This document shows, piece by piece, positions 14,479-22,914 of a stretch of 34,130 nucleotides of DNA. The translations under genes and the position numbers were made by a program. Numbering within the stretch: the first letter of the stretch is position 1; every line of letters starts with the position of its first letter. Under the pieces are notes generated by a model that saw nothing but the letters and a program-made list of their open reading frames with translations, searched no databases and was not told where the DNA came from. Source of the stretch: Sulfurimonas crateris (GTDB lineage: Bacteria; Campylobacterota; Campylobacteria; Campylobacterales; Sulfurimonadaceae). The stretch is taken from positions 1 through 34,130 of the forward strand of contig CAMBTK010000016.1 in NCBI GenBank assembly GCA_945870785.1, in the 5' to 3' direction.

Positions 14479-16603
14479 TAATATCAAAATCTCTCCAGCT
14501 ATCTCTTCTTGGTCTTTGTGATTGAACCTCTGTTATCGCAAGTTTATGCGTTGAAATCTTCTCAAAATCTTTCATCAAATGAGCTATTTCACTATCTATC
14601 CCAAAAATATCTATATAGGTATAGATGATTGCTTCTGAGCCTTTAAAATCTTTTTTCTCAAAAAGTTTTTGGATTCTTACATGAAAGCTGACTCTTAATA
14701 AATCACCAATTTTATTGCGTCTGCTGTGCAGAGAAATTAACTCTCCAAGAGTTTTTTTAATATATTTTATATTTCCGTTAAGAGCATACTCTTCACATTT
14801 TTGCATAAGTTTTGACCAGTGATTTTCTAAAAGAACCCCGAGCTCCACTGTTTTTAGATATTTATGCAAATCTAAAATTTCATAGCACTCTATAAAATTA
14901 CTATCATCATAAGCTTTTTGTAAAACTTGCATATATCTGCATTTTTTATGAAGATCTTCTAGTTCATCTTGAATTTTATCTATACCCTCAAGAGAGAGAA
15001 GAAGTTTTTTTGCATCTTCAACGCTTCCTTTTTTTATAGCCGCCTGTACATCATCAAGAGTCTCTCTTATTTGATTATTCATTGCAATATAGTTTGGAAT
15101 CTCTTTAAAGAGTTCATTCATGCTTATTAGTTGGTTTATAGTGTTAAAGTCTTTTTTTTGAATAGCTTTTAAAAGCGATACGAACTCTTTGTTTTGTGTA
15201 AGAAGTAGATTTATCAGAGGTTTTTTTGAAAGCACAGTGCTGTATTGGCTAAGCAGTGCCTTCGCGCCTTGGATATTATTTTGCATAATATGTCTTTGAG
15301 CATTTAAAAAGGCTATTTTAAATACCTGCTCCATTTTTTGATACTGAAGTGTATTTTTTAGTGGTTCAAATTTTGAGCACATAGCATAAGCGAGAGGGTA
15401 CTTTTTTTCTAAAAATAGAGCTTGAAATCTAAGATAATTTTTAAAAGCATCGAAGAGCTCTTTAATCTTTTGTTGTTTAGATTTTACATTTTTATAGACA
15501 TCAAGGATTTGAGAAGCAAGGGCGATGTTTTGGTTAATAAGTGCTTTTGTTGCGTTTTCGTAACTTGTTTGAAATCTCTCTTCAAGCATTTTATGCTCTT
15601 TTGAAGCATGTAACATAGGCTCTTTTGCTATAAGTTCAAATGCTTTTTCTAGTGAATTATGAAGAATAAGAGATTTTAGTTTTGCGATGCCTGGTAGCTC
15701 AACACTTACTATCGTGTTATCATAAAGAGCAGCTATTAATGAGCTGTCGTTAACAATATCCACTCTTTGTACTTGAGATTCAAATTCTATATATTTACTA
15801 TGAGTAATTTTATAGTTTTTTGTATCTATAATCATTATAGTTTTTGATTTGCCAACTACCATAAGATAATCAGGGTTTGACATAATTATTAGCTGTTGTA
15901 TGCCAGTAATAGCGGTTCTTATAATTTTATAATTATGTGGATTATTTAGAAACACTATACTGATAGTACCATCACTGTTTCCACATACTAGTCTATTTTC
16001 ATCTAAAAAGCACAAAGCATCAAGGCGACTTTTGTTGTGTGTTAGGACATCTATATTTGTTTGAGTATTAATGTCAATAATAAAAATAGCGCCACCATAT
16101 CCGCTGCATGCAAACTGATTTTTATAAAAAGCAAAAGCACTTACAAAGTTTGTATACTCTTTTGCTTTAGAACCAAGCTCTTCTCTTTTGTGTGGAAAAG
16201 AGCAGAGTCTTGAGAGCAAGTTTGCCTGATCTGCTCTATACTGAAGGACTCTTCCATTTTTTGTTCCAGCAATTATATACGTTGAAGAGGGATCAAAGCT
16301 TATTATCTCTATCTCTTCATCGTATGTTTGAATCGATTGGACTATATTTTTGCTCTCTATGTCAATGATATATATAAAGGTAGAGGCAGCAAATGAGAAG
16401 TATTGAGAATTTGGGCTAAAAGCATAAGCGGTAGCGGTTGAATTAAGATAGCCATTAGCTATGCTTCTTTTAATATCACACCCATCAGTATCAAATATTT
16501 TTATGCCATGAAGTTTTGTACAGTAAGCTACAAATGAGTCATCTAGGGCTTTAAGCGCAACAATATCAGATTTTGCACTTAGGCATTCATATATTTTAAG
16601 CAT
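14462..16603 (-). CDS. Large unknown protein: WD40-like propeller plus helical repeats
   Basis: I do not recognise a named family. Residues 1-310 look like a WD40-type beta-propeller, with repeated strand-turn units such as GTKNGRVLQYRA (113-124), GNSDGTISIV (208-217), GKSKTIMIIDTK (251-262) and ALYDNTIVSVEL (292-303). From about 315 to 685 the sequence is almost wholly helical. It has TPR-like units: KALINQNIALASQIL (353-367), HIMQNNIQGAKALL (438-451), AIKKGSVEDAKKLL (522-535) and LFEKKDFKGSEAII (647-660). There is no signal peptide or membrane segment, so it is probably a cytoplasmic scaffold. The C-terminal tail is basic/Ser/Arg rich (SQRPRRDSWRDF). It overlaps fliI tail to tail by 17 bases and may be translated from a leaderless mRNA. 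Confidence 0.8.
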   Translation of the reverse strand: MLKIYECLSAKSDIVALKALDDSFVAYCTKLHGIKIFDTDGCDIKRSIANGYLNSTATAYAFSPNSQYFSFAASTFIYIIDIESKNIVQSIQTYDEEIEIISFDPSSTYIIAGTKNGRVLQYRADQANLLSRLCSFPHKREELGSKAKEYTNFVSAFAFYKNQFACSGYGGAIFIIDINTQTNIDVLTHNKSRLDALCFLDENRLVCGNSDGTISIVFLNNPHNYKIIRTAITGIQQLIIMSNPDYLMVVGKSKTIMIIDTKNYKITHSKYIEFESQVQRVDIVNDSSLIAALYDNTIVSVELPGIAKLKSLILHNSLEKAFELIAKEPMLHASKEHKMLEERFQTSYENATKALINQNIALASQILDVYKNVKSKQQKIKELFDAFKNYLRFQALFLEKKYPLAYAMCSKFEPLKNTLQYQKMEQVFKIAFLNAQRHIMQNNIQGAKALLSQYSTVLSKKPLINLLLTQNKEFVSLLKAIQKKDFNTINQLISMNELFKEIPNYIAMNNQIRETLDDVQAAIKKGSVEDAKKLLLSLEGIDKIQDELEDLHKKCRYMQVLQKAYDDSNFIECYEILDLHKYLKTVELGVLLENHWSKLMQKCEEYALNGNIKYIKKTLGELISLHSRRNKIGDLLRVSFHVRIQKLFEKKDFKGSEAIIYTYIDIFGIDSEIAHLMKDFEKISTHKLAITEVQSQRPRRDSWRDFDIIMKDS

Positions 16604-16608
16604 TAAAT

Positions 16609-16614
16609 ATTATA
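16609..16614 (-). promoter_or_regulatory. -10 box five bases before the propeller-protein start
   Basis: ATTATA on the plus strand is TATAAT on the minus strand. Only five bases separate it from the ATG at 16603, and no Shine-Dalgarno sequence is present. Transcription starting at normal spacing would begin at or within the start codon, as in leaderless mRNAs. Confidence 0.5.
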
Positions 16615-16658
16615 GATAAAATATGTAGTATTTGAACTGAATATTGAGTGAGAGAGTT

Positions 16659-16686
16659 AAATTAAGCCATAAAAATGGCTTAATTT
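16659..16686 (-). terminator. Terminator of the metallo-hydrolase gene
   Basis: A 12-bp perfect stem with arms AAATTAAGCCAT and ATGGCTTAATTT and an AAAA loop (TTTT on the minus strand) starts right after the stop codon at 16688. It is T-rich on both sides and could work in both directions, but the gene ending here is on the minus strand. Confidence 0.75.
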
Positions 16687-16687
16687 T

Positions 16688-17662
16688 TTAGAAATCTTTA
16701 GCTTCTACTTCAGAGTAAGCTTTCATTAGGTGTTTTCCCATTTGGCGATCAAACTCATCCCAATCATGGTAATCTTTTAACTCGGCAGATACTTCTGGTT
16801 TAATTTCATAACTCTCTTTACCATCAGCATAACCTTTTTTTGCCCATTTTAGAACAACTGTAAAATAGTTTAAGAACGGATCAATAGTTTTATGCATTTC
16901 GCCTGAAGGACCATGCCCTGGAACATAAAGGTCATATTTTTTGTAACCTTTTCTTTGTGCAAGTATATCTTCAAGAAGCTCGATATTTCCAAATACACTA
17001 GAACTCTCATCCATACCGCCAAGACGACAATCCATTAGGTTATCGCCGAGCCACAATGTATTAGACTCAGTATGTTCTATCAGGATGTCTGTATCAGTGT
17101 GTGCACGTTCAGGATGAAAAACTTTAAAAGTTTGTCCATCAATTTTAAGAACATCACCATCTTTTAAAACTTTAGTAGGGAAAGCAAAAGGTCCGTCAGT
17201 GCCTTTTAGATTTTTAGATAGGCCTTCTAATATGTTGTACCATACTCTAGCTTCACCATCTTTTGATGCTTTAATCATGTTTGGGTGCGCATAACTCTGT
17301 GCATCTGGAAATGCCTCTTGAAATGCTTTACCAGCAAACCAGTGGTCTCCATGCTTGTGAGTATTTAGGATAGCAAGTACAGGTTTGTTTGTAGCTTTTT
17401 TATATTCAGCTACAATCTTTTTACCTACATTGTAGTTTCCGCCTGGATCAATTACGATAGTTCCATGCTCACCCTCTACAAATGATGGATTGTTCATAAA
17501 ACCCTCATTTTCAACACTTGGGTTCATTGGAGGACCATGCATAATCCATACATTTTTAGTAACTTTTTTAAACTCGAAATTACCGAGCTTTCCTAATGTA
17601 AATGCGTGTAACGATAAAGAAAATGTAACAATCATTGCAATTATTAAACTTATTTTTCTCAT
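16688..17662 (-). CDS. Exported metallo-beta-lactamase-fold hydrolase
   Basis: This is a periplasmic metallo-hydrolase of the metallo-beta-lactamase superfamily, similar in outline to SoxH-like or quinoprotein-relay zinc hydrolases. An N-terminal signal peptide (about 1-20, ending SLSLHA) precedes the fold. Metal ligands are visible as NTHKHGDHW (His102, His104, Asp106, His107), with later AHTDTD, WLGDNLMD and VPGHGP completing the set. The 324-residue length is normal. AGGAG lies 6 bases before the ATG. It follows the Tat-type SQR gene on the same strand with a hairpin between, which suggests a shared role in sulfur-compound oxidation. The substrate is unknown. Confidence 0.8.
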   Translation of the reverse strand: MRKISLIIAMIVTFSLSLHAFTLGKLGNFEFKKVTKNVWIMHGPPMNPSVENEGFMNNPSFVEGEHGTIVIDPGGNYNVGKKIVAEYKKATNKPVLAILNTHKHGDHWFAGKAFQEAFPDAQSYAHPNMIKASKDGEARVWYNILEGLSKNLKGTDGPFAFPTKVLKDGDVLKIDGQTFKVFHPERAHTDTDILIEHTESNTLWLGDNLMDCRLGGMDESSSVFGNIELLEDILAQRKGYKKYDLYVPGHGPSGEMHKTIDPFLNYFTVVLKWAKKGYADGKESYEIKPEVSAELKDYHDWDEFDRQMGKHLMKAYSEVEAKDF

Positions 17663-17748
17663 TGATATCTCCTAATTAATTTTTTTGATAAAATTATCAC
17701 AAAATAATTATACTTTTTTTAATTTAAAATTGCAAGAATGTGAAGTAA

Positions 17749-17769
17749 TTTCCCTCAAGATGAGGGAAA
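17749..17769 (-). terminator. Hairpin between the SQR and metallo-hydrolase genes
   Basis: Arms TTTCCCTC and GAGGGAAA surround a 5-base loop, starting 15 bases after the SQR stop on the minus strand. Few T residues follow, so termination is probably partial, leaving room for read-through into the next gene. Confidence 0.55.
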
Positions 17770-17784
17770 AAAGAAGAAGGTTGG

Positions 17785-19260
17785 TTACGCTCTACCTGAA
17801 AGCATACCGTGGATAGTCATCGGCTTAAGAAGATAAACTTTTAATAACCACATAATCCATCTCTCTTGAGTTGGGTCTAGAGGGAATGAAGGAGTTGGTT
17901 TTTTACTCCAGTTAAACTCTGCAAGCATAACAGTACCAAGACCTGTGATAAGTGGACAAACAGTGTATCCATCATATTTAGCTGTTAGTTCTTTTGCACC
18001 CATTGCTGCAACTACGTTTTCAACAATAACTTTGTATTGCTTACGAGCTGAACCACCAGTTTTACCCATTGGAACACCAGCACAATCGCCTACTGCCCAA
18101 ATATTAGGGAAGAATGAAGATTGAAGAGTCTCTTTGTTTACAGCAACCCAGCCACCAGAGCCGATTTTTGATTTGCCTACAACATCTGGAGATTTCATCG
18201 GAGGAGCAACGTGCATAAAGTCATATTTAAATTCAACTGGCTCACTAACTTCAACTTCTTTGAAAATTGGCTCACCCATTTCATCTTCAAATTGTTGTTT
18301 TTCCATACGCCATTTGTTAAATGTTGCTGTTTTAGTAGCTGTATCTACTGCTACTAGGTTATGCTTATAGTTAGCTATAAAGCCTCTTGTTTCAAATTGT
18401 TTAACAATTGGAGCGTTATAATCTGGAATACCAAATAAAGCGCCATTGTTAGTATTGAAAGTAAGTTCAACTTTGTCACGAACACCAGCTTCTACAAGAC
18501 GAGCATGTGTTAAATACATGATTTTAAGTGGAGCACCACCACATTTGATAGCACCTCTTGGGTTAGTAAAGAGTGCTTGAATTTTTTCAGAACCCGTATG
18601 AGCTTTTGCTTTTGAAATAAGTTCTTGAATACCATCCCATGTTGCTACTGCACCATCTTGGAAATATAGAGAGTGTAGACCATTTTTTGTGATAGTCTGT
18701 TTTGTAGCTGCATTATCTTTTCCAGAAGATGTAATTTCGCCTTCTATACCTTGGATAGCAGCATAGTTAAGGTTTGCACCAGCAGCAACGATAAGTTGAT
18801 CATAAGATACTTCTTGGCTTCCATCAACAACTACTTTGTTGTTTTCAGGATCAACTGAAGTTACAGTTCCTTTGATTAGCTTAACGCCACTTGGAACAAA
18901 ATCGTCTCTTTTATAAACGATATCATCTATTTTCCAAACACCAGACGCAACTAAAGTTTGTCCTGGTTGATATGAAACAGAGATTGGATCTGGCTCAATT
19001 ACTGTAATATCTGCGTTTGAGATAGTGTTGTTAAGGCGAGCAGCAGTACTCATACCAGCTAAACCACCACCAAGTATTACTATTTTACCCTTAACGTCCG
19101 CAGATGCAGATGCAGTTGCAGCGCCAACAGTAGCACTCGCCATTAATGATGCAGCTAGTGGTGATACCGTTAAATACTTAAGAGCGTCACGACGAGACAT
19201 AATCTCTGGATGCTTATCAACTTCGTTTAAAATCTCTTCTAAGATCTTGTTATTTTTCAT
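17785..19260 (-). CDS. sqr: Tat-exported sulfide:quinone oxidoreductase-like flavoprotein
   Basis: This FAD enzyme is expected to oxidise sulfide to sulfane sulfur/polysulfide and pass electrons to the quinone pool. Residues 21-54 form a twin-arginine signal (MSRRDALKYL, then a small-residue hydrophobic stretch to about ASASA), so it is exported folded. The FAD dinucleotide fold starts at KIVILGGGLAGMS (59-71), and GDCAGVPMGKTGG (391-403) is the second FAD motif. Candidate redox cysteines are Cys240 (AIKCGGAPLKIMYL) and Cys435 (YDGYTVCPLITG). Those two contexts are, from memory, the ones carrying the two catalytic cysteines in mitochondrial-type (type II) SQR. A flavocytochrome c FccB-like role is the alternative, but no cytochrome partner gene is adjacent. 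AGGAAA precedes the ATG. Confidence 0.82.
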   Translation of the reverse strand: MKNNKILEEILNEVDKHPEIMSRRDALKYLTVSPLAASLMASATVGAATASASADVKGKIVILGGGLAGMSTAARLNNTISNADITVIEPDPISVSYQPGQTLVASGVWKIDDIVYKRDDFVPSGVKLIKGTVTSVDPENNKVVVDGSQEVSYDQLIVAAGANLNYAAIQGIEGEITSSGKDNAATKQTITKNGLHSLYFQDGAVATWDGIQELISKAKAHTGSEKIQALFTNPRGAIKCGGAPLKIMYLTHARLVEAGVRDKVELTFNTNNGALFGIPDYNAPIVKQFETRGFIANYKHNLVAVDTATKTATFNKWRMEKQQFEDEMGEPIFKEVEVSEPVEFKYDFMHVAPPMKSPDVVGKSKIGSGGWVAVNKETLQSSFFPNIWAVGDCAGVPMGKTGGSARKQYKVIVENVVAAMGAKELTAKYDGYTVCPLITGLGTVMLAEFNWSKKPTPSFPLDPTQERWIMWLLKVYLLKPMTIHGMLSGRA

Positions 19261-19505
19261 GCACTTTCCTTTTTATGATAGAGTTGTCAATTCTACAAGT
19301 TTGTGGCTTAAGAAAGTTTTAAAAATGCTATATTTATATACGATTGAGTCCATAAAATCTGTTTATGTATCATTTTTTTACTTAATTTTTTAGATTAATA
19401 ATTATTCATTTTATTTATAATAAGCTACTCGAATATCACATTAATATAACTCTTTTTAACATAATAAATCAAATATCAATATTTTATAATTATGGTATAA
19501 ATTGT

Positions 19506-21119
19506 TTAATAAATTTTATCTATTATAAGTTGTGCTGATATTTTAGAATTAAACTCATTTTTAACTACTCGATAACTACATGTAAGTTTGTCTGAAGTCG
19601 ATAGAGTCAAAACTTTTTTAAATTGTATCAACTCAAGTGCAGTAGTTTCATCATTTTTTTGTCTGATTTTTACTTTTGAGTGAGAGCCATCTTTTCCAAA
19701 AGTTTTTACTTCAACTATTAAAGCATCTCTTATCAAGAAAAGTGGGCGTGTATTTGCTTCACCATATGGCTCAAAACTCTCAAGCAGAGTTAAAAGTTCT
19801 AGGTCTATCTGGTCGCTGGGAACTACCCCCATGACTGCTTCAAGTGATAAAAAATCATCAGGGTTTAGTTTTGAAGCACTCTCATTTATGGCAACTCTGA
19901 ATGCTTCTATATGTTTCTCTTCAAGAGCCAATCCAGCCGCCATCTTGTGACCGCCAAATTTTGTTAAGTAGTGAGAATTTTGCTCTATGAGTTTGTGGAT
20001 ATTTACATTTCCAATACTTCTTGCACTGCCTTTGGCAACTCCATTCTCGAGACTTAAAACAATAGTTGGTCTTGAGTAGTACTCTGCGACTCTTGCTGCT
20101 ACTATTCCGACAACTCCTTCATGCCACAGCTCTTTTGCTACAACTATAACCTTGTCATCTCCATTTGCAACGCTTAGAGCCTCTTTTGTTGCTTCTGCTT
20201 CAAGTTCACGTCTTGACTCATTTAGTGAGTTTAAAATCTCAAACTGTGCATAAGCTTCATTTATAGTTTGCGCTGTAAAAAATTTTAATGCAATTGAGGC
20301 ATCTTCCAATCTTCCTGCTGAGTTTATACGAGGTGCTATCTGAAAAGCTATATCTTCAGATGAGATAATTTTTTTATTTAAAAAGTCTCTTATGATGATA
20401 GATGAGGCTCTGTTTGAACTCATTAAAACTTTTAATCCCTCTTTTACAAGAGGTCTATTTATATCTGTTAGAGGCATTATATCAGCGATTATTGCGATAC
20501 AAAGAATGTCTAAAAAAGCTCTCATATCTATGTTTAGCTTTAGCTCTTTTTTTAGCAGTGCTAAAAGTAGCCATGCAACTTGAGCACCGCATATCTCCTG
20601 AAATGGGTAGTTGCATGTTGAGAGTTTTGGATTTACTATCGCATAGGCACAAGGGAGAGTGTCAAGTGGTGTATGATGGTCTGTAATGATTAACTCGATG
20701 CCTCTTTGTGCGCAAATATCTGCTGCTTCTATTGCTGTTATTCCATTGTCTACAGTTATTATTAAGTCCGAATCTATACGTTTTAAAACATTTGGGCTAA
20801 CACCATAACCATCGCTAAATCGGTTTGGTATAATGGCTTCAAGAGGGTATGGAATTTGTCTAAAAAAATCAACCATGATAGCAGTAGCACTTACACCGTC
20901 TACATCATAATCTCCAACAAGAGTTATTTTTTTCTTCTCTCTTATGGCGTCTGCTATTTTCTTTGCAGCTTTTGGCGCGTCATTTAAAAGTGATGGATCT
21001 GGGATGTGAGAGAGCTTCTTCTCTTGGCTCTGAAATCTTTGGCTAAGAAGTTCAAAGATAGAGCTTTTGCTAAGAGTAGGAACATCATCAAAACGAAGTT
21101 TCTTTAGAAAAAGAGACAT
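19506..21119 (-). CDS. recJ: Single-stranded-DNA-specific exonuclease RecJ
   Basis: RecJ degrades single-stranded DNA 5'-to-3' in recombination, mismatch repair and fork restart. The DHH phosphoesterase motifs are visible: VGDYDVDGVSAT (Asp70, Asp72, Asp74), TVDNGITA near 122-129, and the DHH triad Asp147-His148-His149. The DHHA1 motif region KFGGHKMAAGL lies further on. At 537 residues it matches the compact epsilon-type RecJ. It follows pyrG by 12 bases on the same strand, so it is probably co-transcribed. No clear RBS precedes the ATG, which would fit translational coupling. No hairpin terminator is evident in the 245 bases past its stop. Confidence 0.95.
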   Translation of the reverse strand: MSLFLKKLRFDDVPTLSKSSIFELLSQRFQSQEKKLSHIPDPSLLNDAPKAAKKIADAIREKKKITLVGDYDVDGVSATAIMVDFFRQIPYPLEAIIPNRFSDGYGVSPNVLKRIDSDLIITVDNGITAIEAADICAQRGIELIITDHHTPLDTLPCAYAIVNPKLSTCNYPFQEICGAQVAWLLLALLKKELKLNIDMRAFLDILCIAIIADIMPLTDINRPLVKEGLKVLMSSNRASSIIIRDFLNKKIISSEDIAFQIAPRINSAGRLEDASIALKFFTAQTINEAYAQFEILNSLNESRRELEAEATKEALSVANGDDKVIVVAKELWHEGVVGIVAARVAEYYSRPTIVLSLENGVAKGSARSIGNVNIHKLIEQNSHYLTKFGGHKMAAGLALEEKHIEAFRVAINESASKLNPDDFLSLEAVMGVVPSDQIDLELLTLLESFEPYGEANTRPLFLIRDALIVEVKTFGKDGSHSKVKIRQKNDETTALELIQFKKVLTLSTSDKLTCSYRVVKNEFNSKISAQLIIDKIY

Positions 21120-21131
21120 TTTAAAAATGTA

Positions 21132-22760
21132 CTACTCTTCTTGAGATATAGCTAATGTTGCTTCAACAAATGCAAGGATTGAAGGATTTGGAGTTTGCAG
21201 TCTTGATGTAAACTCTGGATGAAACTGAACACCTAGGAACCATGGATGATCTTTTATCTCAACAGTTTCTATGAGCCCATCAGATTCCCCTGTAACAATC
21301 ATACCAGCATCTTCAAGTGCTTTGCGGTAAGTTGGGTTTGCTTCATATCTATGGCGATGTCTCTCATATATGGTTTTTTCTCCATGATATGCTTTTCGTA
21401 TGATAGAGCCCTCAAGCGTATCACATGGATATTCTCCAAGTCTTAGCGTTCCGCCCATTGGAGATTTGTGAGTACGGAGCTGTTTGTTTCCGCTTTGATC
21501 TAAGAAGTTGTCTATTAGATAAATCATAGGATATGGAGTATTTTCATCAAACTCAACTGAGTTTGCACCCTCATATCCAAGTACATTTCTTGCATACTCT
21601 ACAAGTGTTAATTGCATACCAAGACAGATACCAAGATAAGGAATTTTATTTACTCTTGCATACTCAATTGCTTTAATTTTGCCCTCAACACCACGATTTC
21701 CAAATCCACCAGCAACTAAAACAGAGTCACAGTCGCCCAGAAGTGCTTCTGCTCCTCTCTCTTCTATCTTCTCACTATCAACCCAGTGAATCTCAACACG
21801 AGTATCAAGATGCGCTCCTGCATGGATAAGAGCTTCAGTTAGAGATTTGTAAGCCTCTTTTAGTTCAAGATATTTCCCTACAAAACCAACAACAACGCGA
21901 TCTTTTGGTTGAACTATCTTCTTTACAAGAGAGTCCCACTCTTCCATATTTGGATTGAGTTCACCTAGCCCCAACTCTTTTGATATGGGCTTTAAGATAT
22001 TTTGTCTTAAAAATGAGATAGGTACATCATAGATACTAGCCGCGTCAAGTGCTTCAATTACGCTATCTGAAGATACATCGCAGCTCATTGCCAGTTTTTT
22101 CTTAAATGTTTTAGGAAGTGCGTTTTCGCTTCTTGCAATTATCATTTGCGGAGTTATACCGATACGGCGAAGCTCTTGAACAGAGTGCTGTGTAGGCTTA
22201 CTCTTTAGCTCTCCAGCTGCTTTAATGAAAGGGATAAGCGTTACATGCACAAAGAAAGTTCCCTCAACTTCATCATCATGTTTCATCTGGCGAATCGCCT
22301 CCATAAAAGGAAGTCCTTCAATGTCTCCAACAGTCCCGCCAAGTTCTACTATAAGTATATCGTGACCCTCTCCAGCCTCTTTTATGCGCTTTACAATCTC
22401 GCCAACGATATGAGGAATAACTTGAATAGTCTGTCCCAAATATCCACCTGCGCGCTCTCTCTCAATTACCGATGAGTAGACTTGTCCTGTGGTAAAGTTG
22501 CTTGATTTTAAGTATGAAGTATCTAAAAATCTTTCATAGTTTCCTATATCTAGGTCGGTTTCAGCTCCATCTTTTGTGACAAAAACCTCACCGTGTTCTA
22601 GCGGGCTCATAGTCCCAGGATCAACATTTATGTATGGGTCTATTTTTAACATGCCTACTTGTATGCCCGAGTGCTTAAGCAGAGTGCCAATACTAGCAGC
22701 TGTAATCCCTTTTCCAAGAGAACTTAAAACACCACCTGTTACAAAAATATATTTAGTCAT
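21132..22760 (-). CDS. pyrG: CTP synthase
   Basis: PyrG makes CTP from UTP, ATP and glutamine. The 542-residue protein has the N-terminal synthase domain ([20 protein letters not shown]) and a C-terminal class I glutaminase with the nucleophile in LGICLGMQL and the His/Glu pair in QFHPEF. I place the start at ATG 22760, not at the in-frame ATG at 22781, for three reasons. GGAG sits 7 bases before 22760. The -10 box at 22793-22798 puts the likely transcript start near 22786. From 22760 the nucleophile is Cys379, the same number as in E. coli. recJ follows 12 bases downstream. Confidence 0.98.
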   Translation of the reverse strand: MTKYIFVTGGVLSSLGKGITAASIGTLLKHSGIQVGMLKIDPYINVDPGTMSPLEHGEVFVTKDGAETDLDIGNYERFLDTSYLKSSNFTTGQVYSSVIERERAGGYLGQTIQVIPHIVGEIVKRIKEAGEGHDILIVELGGTVGDIEGLPFMEAIRQMKHDDEVEGTFFVHVTLIPFIKAAGELKSKPTQHSVQELRRIGITPQMIIARSENALPKTFKKKLAMSCDVSSDSVIEALDAASIYDVPISFLRQNILKPISKELGLGELNPNMEEWDSLVKKIVQPKDRVVVGFVGKYLELKEAYKSLTEALIHAGAHLDTRVEIHWVDSEKIEERGAEALLGDCDSVLVAGGFGNRGVEGKIKAIEYARVNKIPYLGICLGMQLTLVEYARNVLGYEGANSVEFDENTPYPMIYLIDNFLDQSGNKQLRTHKSPMGGTLRLGEYPCDTLEGSIIRKAYHGEKTIYERHRHRYEANPTYRKALEDAGMIVTGESDGLIETVEIKDHPWFLGVQFHPEFTSRLQTPNPSILAFVEATLAISQEE

Positions 22761-22792
22761 AAAATAGCTCCAAAATGTCAATTAAAGTGGCA

Positions 22793-22798
22793 ATTATA
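22793..22798 (-). promoter_or_regulatory. pyrG -10 box
   Basis: TATAAT on the minus strand (ATTATA on the plus strand) gives an expected transcript start near 22786 and a leader of about 26 bases to the ATG at 22760. No -35 box is evident, as is usual for sigma-70 promoters in this phylum. Confidence 0.6.
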
Positions 22799-22854
22799 GT
22801 GTAGTATCTCTTAAAATTAAGAATAAAGGGACCCATACAAAAAGGTTATTTAGC

Positions 22855-22860
22855 TATAAT
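22855..22860 (+). promoter_or_regulatory. -10 box of the antiporter operon
   Basis: TATAAT in the context TTTAGCTATAATTTT lies 54 bases before the ATG at 22915. It probably drives the antiporter, HAD phosphatase, permease and mutarotase genes, which follow with no gap large enough for another promoter. Confidence 0.55.
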
Positions 22861-22914
22861 TTTAACCTCATTATGGTGTAAATAAAAACTATAAAAAATA
22901 TCTGAAAGATTTTC

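Noticed and set aside
18964..18979. Third parS-like match TGGTTGATATGAAACA
   Set aside because: It fits only 12 of 16 bases of the true consensus, its left arm is broken, and it lies in the SQR coding sequence.
19261..19505. Search for a gene or RNA between sqr and recJ
   Set aside because: The 245 bases are AT-rich with a possible sqr promoter (TATAAATATAG on the minus strand), but no coding frame, tRNA fold or strong hairpin was found.
22761..22781. Upstream ATG for pyrG
   Set aside because: It lies only about 5 bases past the likely transcript start, has no RBS, and would shift the glutaminase cysteine away from its family position.
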